A stretch of 64,000 nucleotides of DNA from Roseobacter sp. (GTDB taxonomy: Bacteria; Pseudomonadota; Alphaproteobacteria; Rhodobacterales; Rhodobacteraceae), in assembly GCA_015665415.1 (NCBI GenBank), contig JADFAE010000010.1:1-64000 (forward strand), in the 5' to 3' direction. Position 1 is the first letter of the stretch. Every line of letters begins with the position of its first letter. Position numbers and translations under genes: made by a program. Positions 36,244 to 44,462 of this stretch are shown piece after piece. The notes beneath the pieces are model-generated. The model had not been told where the DNA came from. It worked only from the letters and a program-made list of their open reading frames with translations, and did not search any database.

Positions 36244-36320
36244 ACCTCCCGCCTTTCAGAGCAGGCGGCTCCCGCGCCCTGCCTGTGCATTAAAATGCCC
36301 AGGCTGAGGCCTTGGGGGTG

Positions 36321-36428
36321 GCGGCCTGACCTATCGGTCAGGCCGCGCGCCGGACCTTTGGTCCGGCGCCATGCCCAACGCTTTGTCGGGATTTTCTTTG
36401 AAAATTCACAAAGCGGCGGGAGCCCCCC
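36321..36428. repeat. dispersed intergenic hairpin repeat, family 2, copy 2
   Basis: Begins with perfect hairpin GCGGCCTGACC-TATC-GGTCAGGCCGC (36321-36346) and a second, GCGCCGGACC-TTT-GGTCCGGCGC (36347-36369), then GGCGCCATGCCCAAC, and ends GGCGGGAGCCCC. The last two blocks match the element at 4822-4894. It lies between the convergent kptA and YiaA-like genes and probably also terminates both. Confidence 0.65.
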
Positions 36429-36439
36429 TTTCTGCGCAC

Positions 36440-36727
36440 TTAGATATCGGAGTTTGGATCACGCAGTGCGTCTTCAAGGATCTTTTCGTTGCGCGCATCC
36501 TCAATCCGACGAATGCGGTCCTCGCTAGAGCGGTTGTCAAAGCGATATTTCACCACATTGATCAGGCTCAGCGTCAACAACAGGATGCCCATGGCCCAAT
36601 AGCCCTTGGTGGCCAGTGGCACATCCGTTGACAACCAAAGCGAAATTCCAAGCATGGAATAGGCAATGCCCACCCCAGCCATGTTGAGCATTGAAATCAG
36701 GGCATTGTCGTTACGTTCATTGGTCAT
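36440..36727 (-). CDS. YiaA/YiaB-type two-helix inner membrane protein
   Basis: A 95-residue protein with two membrane helices (about 15-33 and 43-60, GYWAMGILLLTLSLINVVKY), fitting the YiaAB two-helix domain, and a charged C-terminal helix (SSEDRIRRIEDARNEKILEDAL). It lies 57 bp downstream of the PspA gene in the same direction and is likely the last gene of the tetR-pspA operon. A role in envelope stress is inferred from that context. Confidence 0.7.
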   Translation of the reverse strand: MTNERNDNALISMLNMAGVGIAYSMLGISLWLSTDVPLATKGYWAMGILLLTLSLINVVKYRFDNRSSEDRIRRIEDARNEKILEDALRDPNSDI

Positions 36728-36784
36728 GTGAAATCTCCGGTCTGTCTGGATTTGAAACTGAAATCGACGTGAATGTGGTTAAGG

Positions 36785-37465
36785 TTAAGTCTGCTGGCGC
36801 AAACGTGTCAGGACATCTGCGGCAGTGCTGCGTCTCTGGGTGCCAAATCCGGCATCCGCGAGATCCTGAGCAACATCCGAATTTCTAAGGCTGTTGTCGA
36901 TCTCGCGCAGGATCTGACCTGTTTCGAACGGATCATCCTGGGCCAGCACCCGGTCGATCAGCCCTTCCGCCTCTTCCATCGGGCTCTGTCCCAGAGACTG
37001 GCTCTGGTTCAGGCGGCGCTGGATGTCTTGCTCACGCCGGGTTGCCCGGGCCATGATCGCCCCCTGCTTTAGATCGGTGATCCGGCGTTGTGCGGTTTCC
37101 AGGGATTGGCGCAATTGCAAGACGCGGGCCTCAAGCCGCACCACTGTTTCATGGCGCAGGGTCAGTTCATTCTCCATCTCGGCAATGGCAGTGGCCGCGC
37201 TCTGCGCCAGATCCATACGCTGCGCCGCAAGCGCCTCTGTCGCCCGCCCGGTCAGATCGGCAATCCTCCCCTCGAGCGTTGCCACTTGACGCCCCTCGCT
37301 GCGCTGGCGCTGGATCAGGCTGGCCAGCGTCATTTTGGCCGCGCGCTGATTGCCCTCTGCCTCGCGGATTTTTTGGTCAATCAATTCGATAGAATATTTG
37401 TCACGCAACTGCTCTTCTGCGCGCGCATTGGCTCCGGTGATCAGGGTCTTGAGAGTTGAAAACAT
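36785..37465 (-). CDS. PspA/IM30 family protein
   Basis: A 226-residue, almost wholly coiled-coil protein: the N-terminal amphipathic helix MFSTLKTLITGANARAEEQL is followed by heptad-rich segments (about 30-165) as in PspA/Vipp1. Such ESCRT-III-like proteins bind damaged inner membrane and preserve the proton motive force. GGAGG precedes the ATG at 37465. Three copies of a 13-bp palindrome lie just upstream, between this gene and the TetR gene. There is no PspF or PspBC, so regulation differs from the enterobacterial psp system. Confidence 0.82.
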   Translation of the reverse strand: MFSTLKTLITGANARAEEQLRDKYSIELIDQKIREAEGNQRAAKMTLASLIQRQRSEGRQVATLEGRIADLTGRATEALAAQRMDLAQSAATAIAEMENELTLRHETVVRLEARVLQLRQSLETAQRRITDLKQGAIMARATRREQDIQRRLNQSQSLGQSPMEEAEGLIDRVLAQDDPFETGQILREIDNSLRNSDVAQDLADAGFGTQRRSTAADVLTRLRQQT

Positions 37466-37481
37466 TGCTTCCTCCAAATCT

Positions 37482-37494
37482 TGAACAGTGTTCA
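37482..37494. promoter_or_regulatory. TetR operator copy 1 (TGAACA-G-TGTTCA)
   Basis: Perfect 6+1+6 palindrome 17 bp before the PspA start codon. It is the copy closest to the gene. Confidence 0.75.
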
Positions 37495-37517
37495 TGAAAT
37501 TGGATATAGCAATCACA

Positions 37518-37530
37518 TGAACGACGTTCA
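37518..37530. promoter_or_regulatory. TetR operator copy 2 (TGAACG-A-CGTTCA)
   Basis: Perfect 6+1+6 palindrome that keeps the TGAAC/GTTCA arms but differs at the inner pair, with compensating bases. It lies 36 bp from copy 1. Confidence 0.75.
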
Positions 37531-37540
37531 AGAGTTTTCA

Positions 37541-37553
37541 TGAACAGTGTTCA
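37541..37553. promoter_or_regulatory. TetR operator copy 3 (TGAACA-G-TGTTCA)
   Basis: Identical to copy 1, 23 bp from copy 2 and just beyond the TetR stop codon. Confidence 0.75.
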
Positions 37554-37561
37554 GGAAATTT

Positions 37562-38158
37562 TCAACCCTTTGTAATCTGTACCAAAATCTGAGAGATCAT
37601 ATCTTCCACACGCGACAGCGGCACCCCCGAGATGCGGTTTTCCAACCCCAGCAAGACGATTCCATGCACCGAGGAGAACAAGGCGCGCACCATCAAAGCC
37701 AATTCTGGCTGCGATTTTTCCGGAAAAATCTCGGAAACCGGACGCGCGATATTGGCAAAAAGCGCCTCCAGCTCTTCGACATACCAGGCAGGAACAGGAC
37801 CATCCACTGGCACATCAAGATCAAACAGGGCCCGCCACAAATTGGTATTTTCGGCGGCAAAGGACAGATAGGCGTGGCTCATCAGGATTAGGCGCGCTTG
37901 CGGCGATTGATCCCCTGCCCCTTCGACCGAAGCCGTGACCACCACGCCCAGCTTTTGAAAGGTGCGCCCGTTGACGGCCATGACGATGGCGTTGAGATCT
38001 TCAACAGCGTTGTAAATGGCCCCAACTGCGCATCCGGCATCCTTTGCCAAATCCCGCGCCCGCAAGGCACGCGCGCCGTCCTGCTCAATCCGTCGCTCTG
38101 CAGCTTCAACCAGTTTGTCGCGCAGGTCAGCCCGGCGCTGTTCGGATTTGCTAACCAT
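37562..38158 (-). CDS. TetR/AcrR family transcriptional regulator
   Basis: A 198-residue TetR-type repressor with N-terminal helix-turn-helix ([32 protein letters not shown] split over residues 23-54) and a C-terminal TetR_C domain ending in the short tail [10 protein letters not shown]. Three palindromes TGAAC-N3-GTTCA lie directly after its stop, before the PspA gene, and a fourth lies 15 bp before its own start (38173-38185). It therefore probably represses both itself and the PspA/YiaA genes. The inducer is unknown. Confidence 0.87.
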   Translation of the reverse strand: MVSKSEQRRADLRDKLVEAAERRIEQDGARALRARDLAKDAGCAVGAIYNAVEDLNAIVMAVNGRTFQKLGVVVTASVEGAGDQSPQARLILMSHAYLSFAAENTNLWRALFDLDVPVDGPVPAWYVEELEALFANIARPVSEIFPEKSQPELALMVRALFSSVHGIVLLGLENRISGVPLSRVEDMISQILVQITKG

Positions 38159-38172
38159 TGGATCCCTATCTC

Positions 38173-38185
38173 TGAACTGCGTTCA
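38173..38185. promoter_or_regulatory. TetR operator copy 4 (TGAAC-TGC-GTTCA)
   Basis: Same 5-bp arms as the other three copies, with an asymmetric centre; located 15 bp upstream of the TetR start codon, which suits autoregulation. Confidence 0.7.
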
Positions 38186-38222
38186 AGCAATAGTCGGGTA
38201 AGCCTGGCTTGGAAAGTGCCTT

Positions 38223-38265
38223 TAGAAACTGTATTTCTCAGATGGTCTGAGAAATACAGTTTCTA
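38223..38265. terminator. perfect 20-bp hairpin overlapping a stop codon
   Basis: TAGAAACTGTATTTCTCAGA (38223-38242) and its exact complement at 38246-38265 surround TGG. The right arm includes the TAG stop of the membrane-protein gene at 38263. It is AT-richer than its surroundings. It is probably the gene's terminator, though no T-run follows, so another role is possible. Confidence 0.6.
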
Positions 38266-38628
38266 GATAAAACCGCGCCAGCGCAGGACTACAATCAACA
38301 GGGTAAAGACCACCAGCAGCGAGAACACCACACCACCCAATACCTCGAGAATGCGCCCCTTGCGCCGATCCGCCGTGTCGATCGCCTTGAGATGAGATTT
38401 CAGCTCGCGCACCGCCCCTTTCAGCGCGGCCTCATCCAGGGTCATCCGCAGCTTCGGGTGCTCCAGCAAGGGCAGAGCCTGCACCAGGCGCTGGCCTTGT
38501 TTGTAGATCCGCCGGGGCAGATGGCGGCGCGCTTTTCCCAGGGCCGTAGCCAAATCGCCGGAAACCTCGGCGCGGCTGTTGAGAAGCTCTTGCAGCTCTT
38601 CGATATCTGCAAAAATGTCCTGGGCCAT
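38263..38628 (-). CDS. small membrane protein, single C-terminal helix
   Basis: A 121-residue protein (from the ATG at 38628; a GTG at 38652 is the alternative). The first 95 residues are helical and charged; a single transmembrane helix near the C-terminus (VLGGVVFSLLVVFTLLIVVLRW) ends three residues before the stop, as in a tail-anchored protein. The middle LPRRIYKQGQRLVQALPLLEHPKLRM is basic. No known domain is recognised. GGAG is nine bases before the ATG. Confidence 0.65.
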   Translation of the reverse strand: MAQDIFADIEELQELLNSRAEVSGDLATALGKARRHLPRRIYKQGQRLVQALPLLEHPKLRMTLDEAALKGAVRELKSHLKAIDTADRRKGRILEVLGGVVFSLLVVFTLLIVVLRWRGFI

Positions 38629-38777
38629 TCTGGCAAGCTCCGCTCTTTGCACTCAGATTGTTGTTCTCTGCCGCAGTGCACAGATTAACGCAAGCACAAC
38701 GCCCTCTCAATGGGTCACAGCTGCAAGCCCTCCCAATGGGTCTGGTGCCAGCGGTCGGGGAGGGCTATCACTGCCTC

Positions 38778-39536
38778 ATGCTGAACTACATCACACATGG
38801 CACCGCCACCGACAAATCCTCGCTTCTGATCGCCCATGGGCTTTATGGGTCCGCCCGCAATTGGGGGGTTATCGCCAAGCGGCTCTCGGAAGAGCGTCAG
38901 GTGGTTGCGGTAGATCTGCGCAATCATGGTCACAGCGGCTGGACCACGAGCCACAGCTATCCCGAAATGGCCGAGGATCTGGCCGAAGTGATTGCGGCGC
39001 ACGGCGGGAAAATGGATGTCATTGGCCACTCCATGGGCGGCAAAACGGCGATGATGCTGGCACTCAACCATCCGCAGGCCGTGGGGCGGCTGATCGTCGC
39101 CGATATCGCCCCGGTCGCCTATTCGCATAGCCAGATCCAGTTCATCGACGCCATGCGGGCAGTGAATTTCGATCATGTCGAACGTCGCCCCGACGTCGAG
39201 TCCCAGTTGGCAGAAGCCGGAGTGGAACCGGCACTGCAGAGCTTTTTCACCCAGTCGCTGGATATTCCAAACAAGCGATGGCGGTTGAACCTGGACACCC
39301 TGGCCCGGCACATGCCCGACATCATGTCCTTTCCCGAAACCGATGCTCAATGGGAGGGGGCCTGCCTATTTCTGTCCGGTGCAGAATCCGACTATGTGAA
39401 ACAAGAAGACCGCGCCCGGACCCTGGCGCGGTTTCCCAAGGCCCGTTTCGCCAAAATCCCCGGTGCCGGTCACTGGCTGCACGCCGAAAAGCCGCGCGCA
39501 TTCGAGGCCAATGCCCGCGCTTTTTTGAACGCCTGA
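38778..39536 (+). CDS. alpha/beta hydrolase (YbfF-like esterase)
   Basis: A 252-residue alpha/beta hydrolase. The oxyanion/first motif HGLYGSARNW, the nucleophile elbow GHSMGG (Ser about residue 94) and the C-terminal GAGHWLHAEKP carrying the catalytic His are clear. It is closest in layout to acyl-CoA esterases of the YbfF group. Its ATG (MLNYITHG) is chosen since upstream codons look non-coding. It stands alone. Confidence 0.88.
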   Translation: MLNYITHGTATDKSSLLIAHGLYGSARNWGVIAKRLSEERQVVAVDLRNHGHSGWTTSHSYPEMAEDLAEVIAAHGGKMDVIGHSMGGKTAMMLALNHPQAVGRLIVADIAPVAYSHSQIQFIDAMRAVNFDHVERRPDVESQLAEAGVEPALQSFFTQSLDIPNKRWRLNLDTLARHMPDIMSFPETDAQWEGACLFLSGAESDYVKQEDRARTLARFPKARFAKIPGAGHWLHAEKPRAFEANARAFLNA

Positions 39537-39683
39537 ACCGCGGCGCCCCCTGGCCAGGATCCAGTCGGGAACGGATGACCGCCCAGCAGCCTTTCGATCA
39601 GTCTCAACAAGGACCGTATTAGGGCACGGGCCGCATCAGGGCACCGCTGCTCCAGGGCACCGGCCGCAGCCCGCTGCCCGGTC

Positions 39684-39875
39684 TCAGGCAGAGCTGCCCT
39701 GGTAGAGCTGACGCGCCACCAGCCAAGCGACAGGTGCTCCCAGAACCGCTCCAATGGCAGCTGCGGTCAGGATGGCCTGGACCGACACGAGACCAGCCAC
39801 CAGAACGGCGATAACACCAGCACCAGCCAGGCTGCTGCCAATGAGAGAATATAAAATGGATGCAAGGCGCAACAT
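39684..39875 (-). CDS. small two-TM membrane protein
   Basis: A 63-residue protein starting MLRLASILYSLIGSSLAGAGV; nearly the whole chain is hydrophobic, with two predicted helices (5-30, 36-55) and the end VARQLYQGSSA. AGGAGG lies seven bases before the ATG. Similar tiny Rhodobacteraceae membrane proteins are sometimes misannotated as 'CTP synthetase'. Function unknown. Confidence 0.7.
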   Translation of the reverse strand: MLRLASILYSLIGSSLAGAGVIAVLVAGLVSVQAILTAAAIGAVLGAPVAWLVARQLYQGSSA

Positions 39876-40142
39876 GCGGGCCTCCTCAGGTATGAGGGTT
39901 TGAATACGACTCACCTTCTAGCTGCCCGCCCGTCGGGTCGCTTTGATCCGGATCAGTTTCACCCATTGGCGTCAGGCAAGGGCACCGCGCGAATACCCAG
40001 CAGCAGCGCCCCTGTCGCTATCAGCTCTTGCGCCTGAGGGATGAAATTCGGCATGCCCCAGCATTTGCTGCCGCCTTCATGTCTTGCAAGGCCCTGTTCG
40101 AACAGGTGTGACCCAAGGTCGACCTCTGGTAGGGGACGATTT

Positions 40143-42191
40143 TCAGCCAGCTTCCTGTTGTAGATCGGGATCGGCCACAATCGCGCGCGCCTTTTCCAAA
40201 CTCATCGGCTTGCCGAAATAGAAGCCTTGCACCGATTGGCAGTTCTCCTTTTGCAGGAACAACAGCTCATCCTCATATTCGACCCCCTCGGCGAGAACCG
40301 GAATGTTCAATGCCTGCCCCAACAGCAGGGTTGAGCGCACAATGGCCGCACGCTGGTGATCCTTATGCACGTCCTTCACAAAACTTCGGTCGATCTTGAT
40401 CTTGTCAAAAGGGAAAATCTGCAGGGTCGAAAGCGACGAATAGCCAGTGCCGAAATCATCCATGGCAATCTTGATGCCCATATCCTTGAGCTGGCACATC
40501 ACTTTCAGGGCATGGGCCTGATCATCGATGATGCTGGCCTCAGTGATCTCCAGCTCCAAACGTTCCGGATTGAGCCCCGTTTCCATTAGGATATCAGAGA
40601 CATGTTCAACAAAGCTTTGCTGCGCCAACTGCTGTGGTGCCACATTTACTGCAACCGTGTAGGGTTTGTACCAGGATGCCGCCTCGCGACAGGCCGTGCG
40701 CAACACCCAAAGACCGATTTCCCGGATCAGGCCGGTTTCCTCGGCCACCGGAATAAAGACCGTCGGCGAAATGGTCCCCTGCACCGGATGGTTCCAACGC
40801 AACAGCACCTCGAACCCGGTGGCCTGCAAATCGGACAGGTTGTTCTGCAATTGATAGACCAGTTCGAATTCGTCGCGGGCACAGGCCATGCGCAGATCGC
40901 CGATCATTTTGACCTTTTCCCGACTCTGCTGATCCATCTCCAGACTGAACAGCGCGATATTTGCACCCGGATCTTCTTTGGCGCGATGCAGGGCAATAGC
41001 CGACTTGTTCAACAGCTCTCGCAGATCGCGCCCATCTTCAATGCTGGTCGCAACGCCGATAGATGCCCCGATCGCGGTTGAGACCGTGCCAATATCTACC
41101 GGCTCTGAAATCAGGCAATGCAGCCGCTCAGCCATCGCTACCACCTGACCGATGCGGCGGAAATTGCGCTTAATCGCCACAAATTCATCCCCCCCAGACC
41201 GCGCAATGAACTCATCTTCTTCCAGGGCGGTCGACAAGCGTTTTGCCAGTCTCTGCAGCACTTTATCCCCGGCCCCCTGACCATAAAGATCGTTGACCTC
41301 CTTAAAGGCATCGAGATCAATGGTCATAACAGCAACACGTTCTGTTTCATCAATGGCAAGGCGGCTGGCCAATTCGCTGGTCTTCCGGGTCAGCCCCATT
41401 CGATTGGGCAAACCTGTCAAGGGATCATGCAACGCGGCCTGCTGCAATTGATCCTGCGCTTCCACCTCCATGCTGGTTTCGATGCTCACCGAGGCAAACC
41501 CGATAAGCAGAATAACCGCCATCACCGCCATAATCAGAATCCCCAGAACCGAATCCGAAATAATTTCTGGCGGAACATCGACAAAGGGGCTGAGTTTGAT
41601 GGTGACAGCTCCCATGGCGGTGAAATGCATCGAACAGATCGCCAGGACCATCAAGACAATACCGAACACCCAACCCAGGCGCGTAACAGAATGGGCAATA
41701 CGGTGATAAGCTACCCCGCCAAGACCAACCCCCAAAAGGATCGAGGCAATCAGATAGGCCTTCTCCCAGATGATTTCGCCGGGCAGCAGATAGGCCGACA
41801 TGCCAAGATAATGCATGGCGGAAACCGTCAGACCAAAAACGACCCCACTGCGGATATCAAAACTGCCACGCAAACAAAAAGCCAACAAAAAATTGGCAAT
41901 GAACATACCAACGATGGCAATGGCAAGGGATCCGGCCGTGGCAATTGGCTCGTAGCCATGGGCATATCCGGGATCATAGGCCAACATGGCAATGAAATGC
42001 GTTGACCAGATGGTGGCCCCACCAATCATGCTGGTCAGGCCCAGTTGAACCTGCTTGCGACGCCCATTCGCCTGGATCAAGCGACGACTCAATGCGACCG
42101 ACAGACTAGCCCCTAACACACAGACCAAAGCGGCCAACCCGACCAGCCAATAGTCATGATCTTGGGTCAAACAACCAATTACCCGATACAT
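40143..42191 (-). CDS. MHYT-GGDEF-EAL protein: diguanylate cyclase/phosphodiesterase
   Basis: A 682-residue integral-membrane c-di-GMP protein. Residues 1-235 form seven or so membrane helices with three MHYT-type motifs (STHFIAM at 63-69, MHYLGM at 126-131, MHFTAM at 188-193), thought to bind copper or a gas. The GGDEF domain keeps RSGGDEF at 331-337 and metal Asp292. The EAL domain has EVLLRW (from residue 461) instead of EALxR, and an intact DDFGTGYSSL. Both activities may be present. GAGGG precedes the start. Confidence 0.9.
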   Translation of the reverse strand: MYRVIGCLTQDHDYWLVGLAALVCVLGASLSVALSRRLIQANGRRKQVQLGLTSMIGGATIWSTHFIAMLAYDPGYAHGYEPIATAGSLAIAIVGMFIANFLLAFCLRGSFDIRSGVVFGLTVSAMHYLGMSAYLLPGEIIWEKAYLIASILLGVGLGGVAYHRIAHSVTRLGWVFGIVLMVLAICSMHFTAMGAVTIKLSPFVDVPPEIISDSVLGILIMAVMAVILLIGFASVSIETSMEVEAQDQLQQAALHDPLTGLPNRMGLTRKTSELASRLAIDETERVAVMTIDLDAFKEVNDLYGQGAGDKVLQRLAKRLSTALEEDEFIARSGGDEFVAIKRNFRRIGQVVAMAERLHCLISEPVDIGTVSTAIGASIGVATSIEDGRDLRELLNKSAIALHRAKEDPGANIALFSLEMDQQSREKVKMIGDLRMACARDEFELVYQLQNNLSDLQATGFEVLLRWNHPVQGTISPTVFIPVAEETGLIREIGLWVLRTACREAASWYKPYTVAVNVAPQQLAQQSFVEHVSDILMETGLNPERLELEITEASIIDDQAHALKVMCQLKDMGIKIAMDDFGTGYSSLSTLQIFPFDKIKIDRSFVKDVHKDHQRAAIVRSTLLLGQALNIPVLAEGVEYEDELLFLQKENCQSVQGFYFGKPMSLEKARAIVADPDLQQEAG

Positions 42192-42697
42192 ACGACACCC
42201 TCAAACCGAACAGATTCTAACCACGAAATCTTTTCAGAAATAAGTAAATGCAATAATACCTGGCAAAAAATAGTGGAACTCATTCACGCAAGGTGTGAAA
42301 TGTGCAATCAATACAGCACGGGTTAAATACACAACTCGGCCAGGCCTTTACCCCCGGCTCCCATTCAAACCATCATCAGAAAAAGCCGAAAGAAAAATAA
42401 CAACCAAAAAGAGTTAAACACAGACCCAGAGACAAATGTATCTTCAAATGAGGTGCATTAAATTCAAATCCGATTGCGGACCAAAAGGACCGCCTGGCCG
42501 AACGGTGCCTCCCAATTCATGGTCGGGGTCCAACGCTCGGGGGGCAGGCCTTCGGATACTCCCCGGACAGGACATGAACTCAGCCAATTTCACGCCTGAG
42601 CACCGGTTTTTGGGAGGCACAAACAAGCCGGATTGCCCAAGCCAAGAGAATGCCCGAGCTTCAGGTCGTTTCTAAGTGTCTTGTCGGGGAGATGACT
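42192..42697. other. intergenic region, AT-rich half, before tRNA-Leu
   Basis: About 506 bp without a convincing gene. The part at 42200-42480 is distinctly AT-rich compared with the window and likely contains the MHYT gene promoter; the rest is ordinary in composition. I find no tRNA, clear hairpin or repeat other than short dyads. Confidence 0.4.
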
Positions 42698-42784
42698 TGG
42701 TGCCCAGGAGAGGACTCGAACCTCCACATCGTTGCCAATACTAGCACCTGAAGCTAGCGCGTCTACCAATTCCGCCACCTGGGC
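42698..42784 (-). tRNA. tRNA-Leu (CAG anticodon)
   Basis: An 87-nt tRNA including encoded CCA. Acceptor GCCCAGG pairs with CCTGGGC; the D-loop segment is AATTGGTAGACG, the anticodon loop TTCAGGT gives CAG, the variable arm is long as in leucine tRNAs, and the T-arm is GGAGG-TTCGAGT-CCTCT. Reads CUG codons. Confidence 0.95.
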
Positions 42785-42973
42785 AGGTGTCGTGAGGGGC
42801 GTATAAGCCGCTGCAGCGGGGGCGTCAAACGGAAATTGACCTTCAGCCAACAAAAAAGCTCCAGCCGTGGGATCCGCCAGCAGAACGCCTTAAGGTACAT
42901 CTATTTTCAAAGGCTTACCCGACAGCCCTTAGTGTTGTGAAACCGTGAACCGGGACCAGATTTTTGCCACTAT

Positions 42974-42987
42974 TTGATCCTGCGCAA
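42974..42987. promoter_or_regulatory. FNR-box-like sequence before hemN
   Basis: TTGAT-CCTG-CGCAA matches the TTGAT-N4-ATCAA consensus at 8 of 10 arm positions, 26 bp before the start codon. FnrL control of hemN is common in this family. The close spacing to the ATG makes it doubtful as an activating site. Confidence 0.35.
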
Positions 42988-43012
42988 AGCAGCCCTGAGG
43001 ATTAAGGGACAC

Positions 43013-44377
43013 ATGGAAGTCATGAAACAGATTGATCGCCTCGCTGCGCTTGGGCTCTTTGACAGCCGCGTGCCCCGCTATACATCCTACCCCACCGCGC
43101 CGGTGTTCAGCGCAACCGTTGGCCAGGAGCTTCAGACCCGCCAATTGGCCGCATTGGACCCTGCGGTGCCGGTCTCCGTCTATATCCACATCCCCTTTTG
43201 CGAGCGCCTGTGCTGGTTCTGTGCCTGCCGCACCCAGGGCACCCAATCGCTGAGCCCGGTCGAGAGCTATATCGGCACTCTGGAAGCAGAACTGGAGCTG
43301 CTAGCCAAGACCCTGCCGGCCGGATTGCAGATGGGGCGGTTGCATTGGGGCGGCGGCACCCCCACCATTTTGCCACCGCAACTGATCCACCGGCTGGCGC
43401 GTGCGGTCAAATCCACTTTTCCACAGACCGCGGACTGGGAATTTTCGGTCGAGATCGACCCGACTTTGGTGGACAAGGACAAGATCGCAGCCCTGGCCGC
43501 AGAGGGGATGAACCGCGCCAGCATCGGCATTCAGGATTTCGACCCGCTGGTGCAAGAGGCCATCGGGCGCAGCCAACCCTACGATGTGACACGTGCCTGC
43601 GTCGAGGATCTACGAGCCGCGGGAATCACTTCGCTCAACGCGGATCTGGTCTATGGTCTGCCACATCAGACCCCCGCCCGCATGTCCGATACCCTGGCCA
43701 AGGTGCTGAGCCTGCAACCCGACCGGATCGCCCTGTTCGGCTATGCCCATGTGCCCTGGGTGGCCAAGCGCCAAAAACTGATCGACGAAACTGTTCTGCC
43801 CGATGACCTGGCCCGATATGCGCTGGCGGGACAGGCCGCTGATGCCTTTGCCACCGCCGGCTTCCAAGCCATCGGCATCGACCATTTCGCCCTGCCCCAG
43901 GATGGGCTGGCGGAAGCCGCGAGAACGGGTCATCTGCGTCGCAATTTTCAAGGCTATACAGAAGATATCTGCCCTGCCCTGATTGGCATCGGGGCCTCGT
44001 CGATCTCGCGCTTTCCCGGCGGATATGTGCAGAATGCGGCGGCCACACCGGCCTATGTGAAACAGATCGAAGCCGGACATCTGGCCGGTAGCCGCGGTCA
44101 TGAGATGACCCCTGAAGATCTGATGCGGGCCCGCGCCATCGAGATGATCATGTGCGATTTCACGCTCGATCTGCGCGCACTAAGGCTGGAATTCGGCCCC
44201 CTGTGTGACGGGCTAGAGCCGGATTTGGCCAGGGTCGTGGCACGTTTTGGAAACTTTGTCAGCCTGACCGACCAACAGCTTGTCATCTCCCCAGAGGGGC
44301 ATCCGTTGACGCGGCTGATCGCCAGTTTGTTTGACGCCCATATGCCCAGCGACGCCAAATTCAGCCGCGCCTCCTGA
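43013..44377 (+). CDS. hemN: oxygen-independent coproporphyrinogen III oxidase HemN
   Basis: A 454-residue radical SAM enzyme for haem synthesis under low oxygen. The cluster cysteines are in PFCERLCWFC (C63, C67, C70), followed by CACRTQ. N-terminal VPRYTSYPTAP and the HWGGGTPT motif are those of HemN rather than HemW. The start is the ATG at 43013 (MEVMKQIDRL), with AAGGGA upstream; an ATG nine bases on is an alternative. It diverges from the tRNA. Confidence 0.93.
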   Translation: MEVMKQIDRLAALGLFDSRVPRYTSYPTAPVFSATVGQELQTRQLAALDPAVPVSVYIHIPFCERLCWFCACRTQGTQSLSPVESYIGTLEAELELLAKTLPAGLQMGRLHWGGGTPTILPPQLIHRLARAVKSTFPQTADWEFSVEIDPTLVDKDKIAALAAEGMNRASIGIQDFDPLVQEAIGRSQPYDVTRACVEDLRAAGITSLNADLVYGLPHQTPARMSDTLAKVLSLQPDRIALFGYAHVPWVAKRQKLIDETVLPDDLARYALAGQAADAFATAGFQAIGIDHFALPQDGLAEAARTGHLRRNFQGYTEDICPALIGIGASSISRFPGGYVQNAAATPAYVKQIEAGHLAGSRGHEMTPEDLMRARAIEMIMCDFTLDLRALRLEFGPLCDGLEPDLARVVARFGNFVSLTDQQLVISPEGHPLTRLIASLFDAHMPSDAKFSRAS

Positions 44378-44398
44378 GCCGCCCCTCTGGACATGAAA

Positions 44399-44424
44399 AG
44401 GGCCCACGCATCAGCGCGGACCCT
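44399..44424. terminator. imperfect hairpin between hemN and SBP gene
   Basis: AGGGCCCACGC (44399-44409) and GCGCGGACCCT (44414-44424) pair with two mismatches, 21 bp after the hemN stop. It may terminate both convergent genes. Confidence 0.4.
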
Positions 44425-44462
44425 CGTTATCTCATTGCCAGCCATCTGGCCTGCGGACAGGA

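Noticed and set aside
39959-40180. 73-codon frame on the minus strand overlapping the end of the MHYT gene
   Set aside because: No ribosome site, overlaps the 3' end of a certain gene, and has no recognisable features, although its C-terminal half has balanced composition.
42436-42675. 79-codon frame in the region before tRNA-Leu
   Set aside because: Proline/glycine/asparagine-rich with no ribosome site or known pattern.
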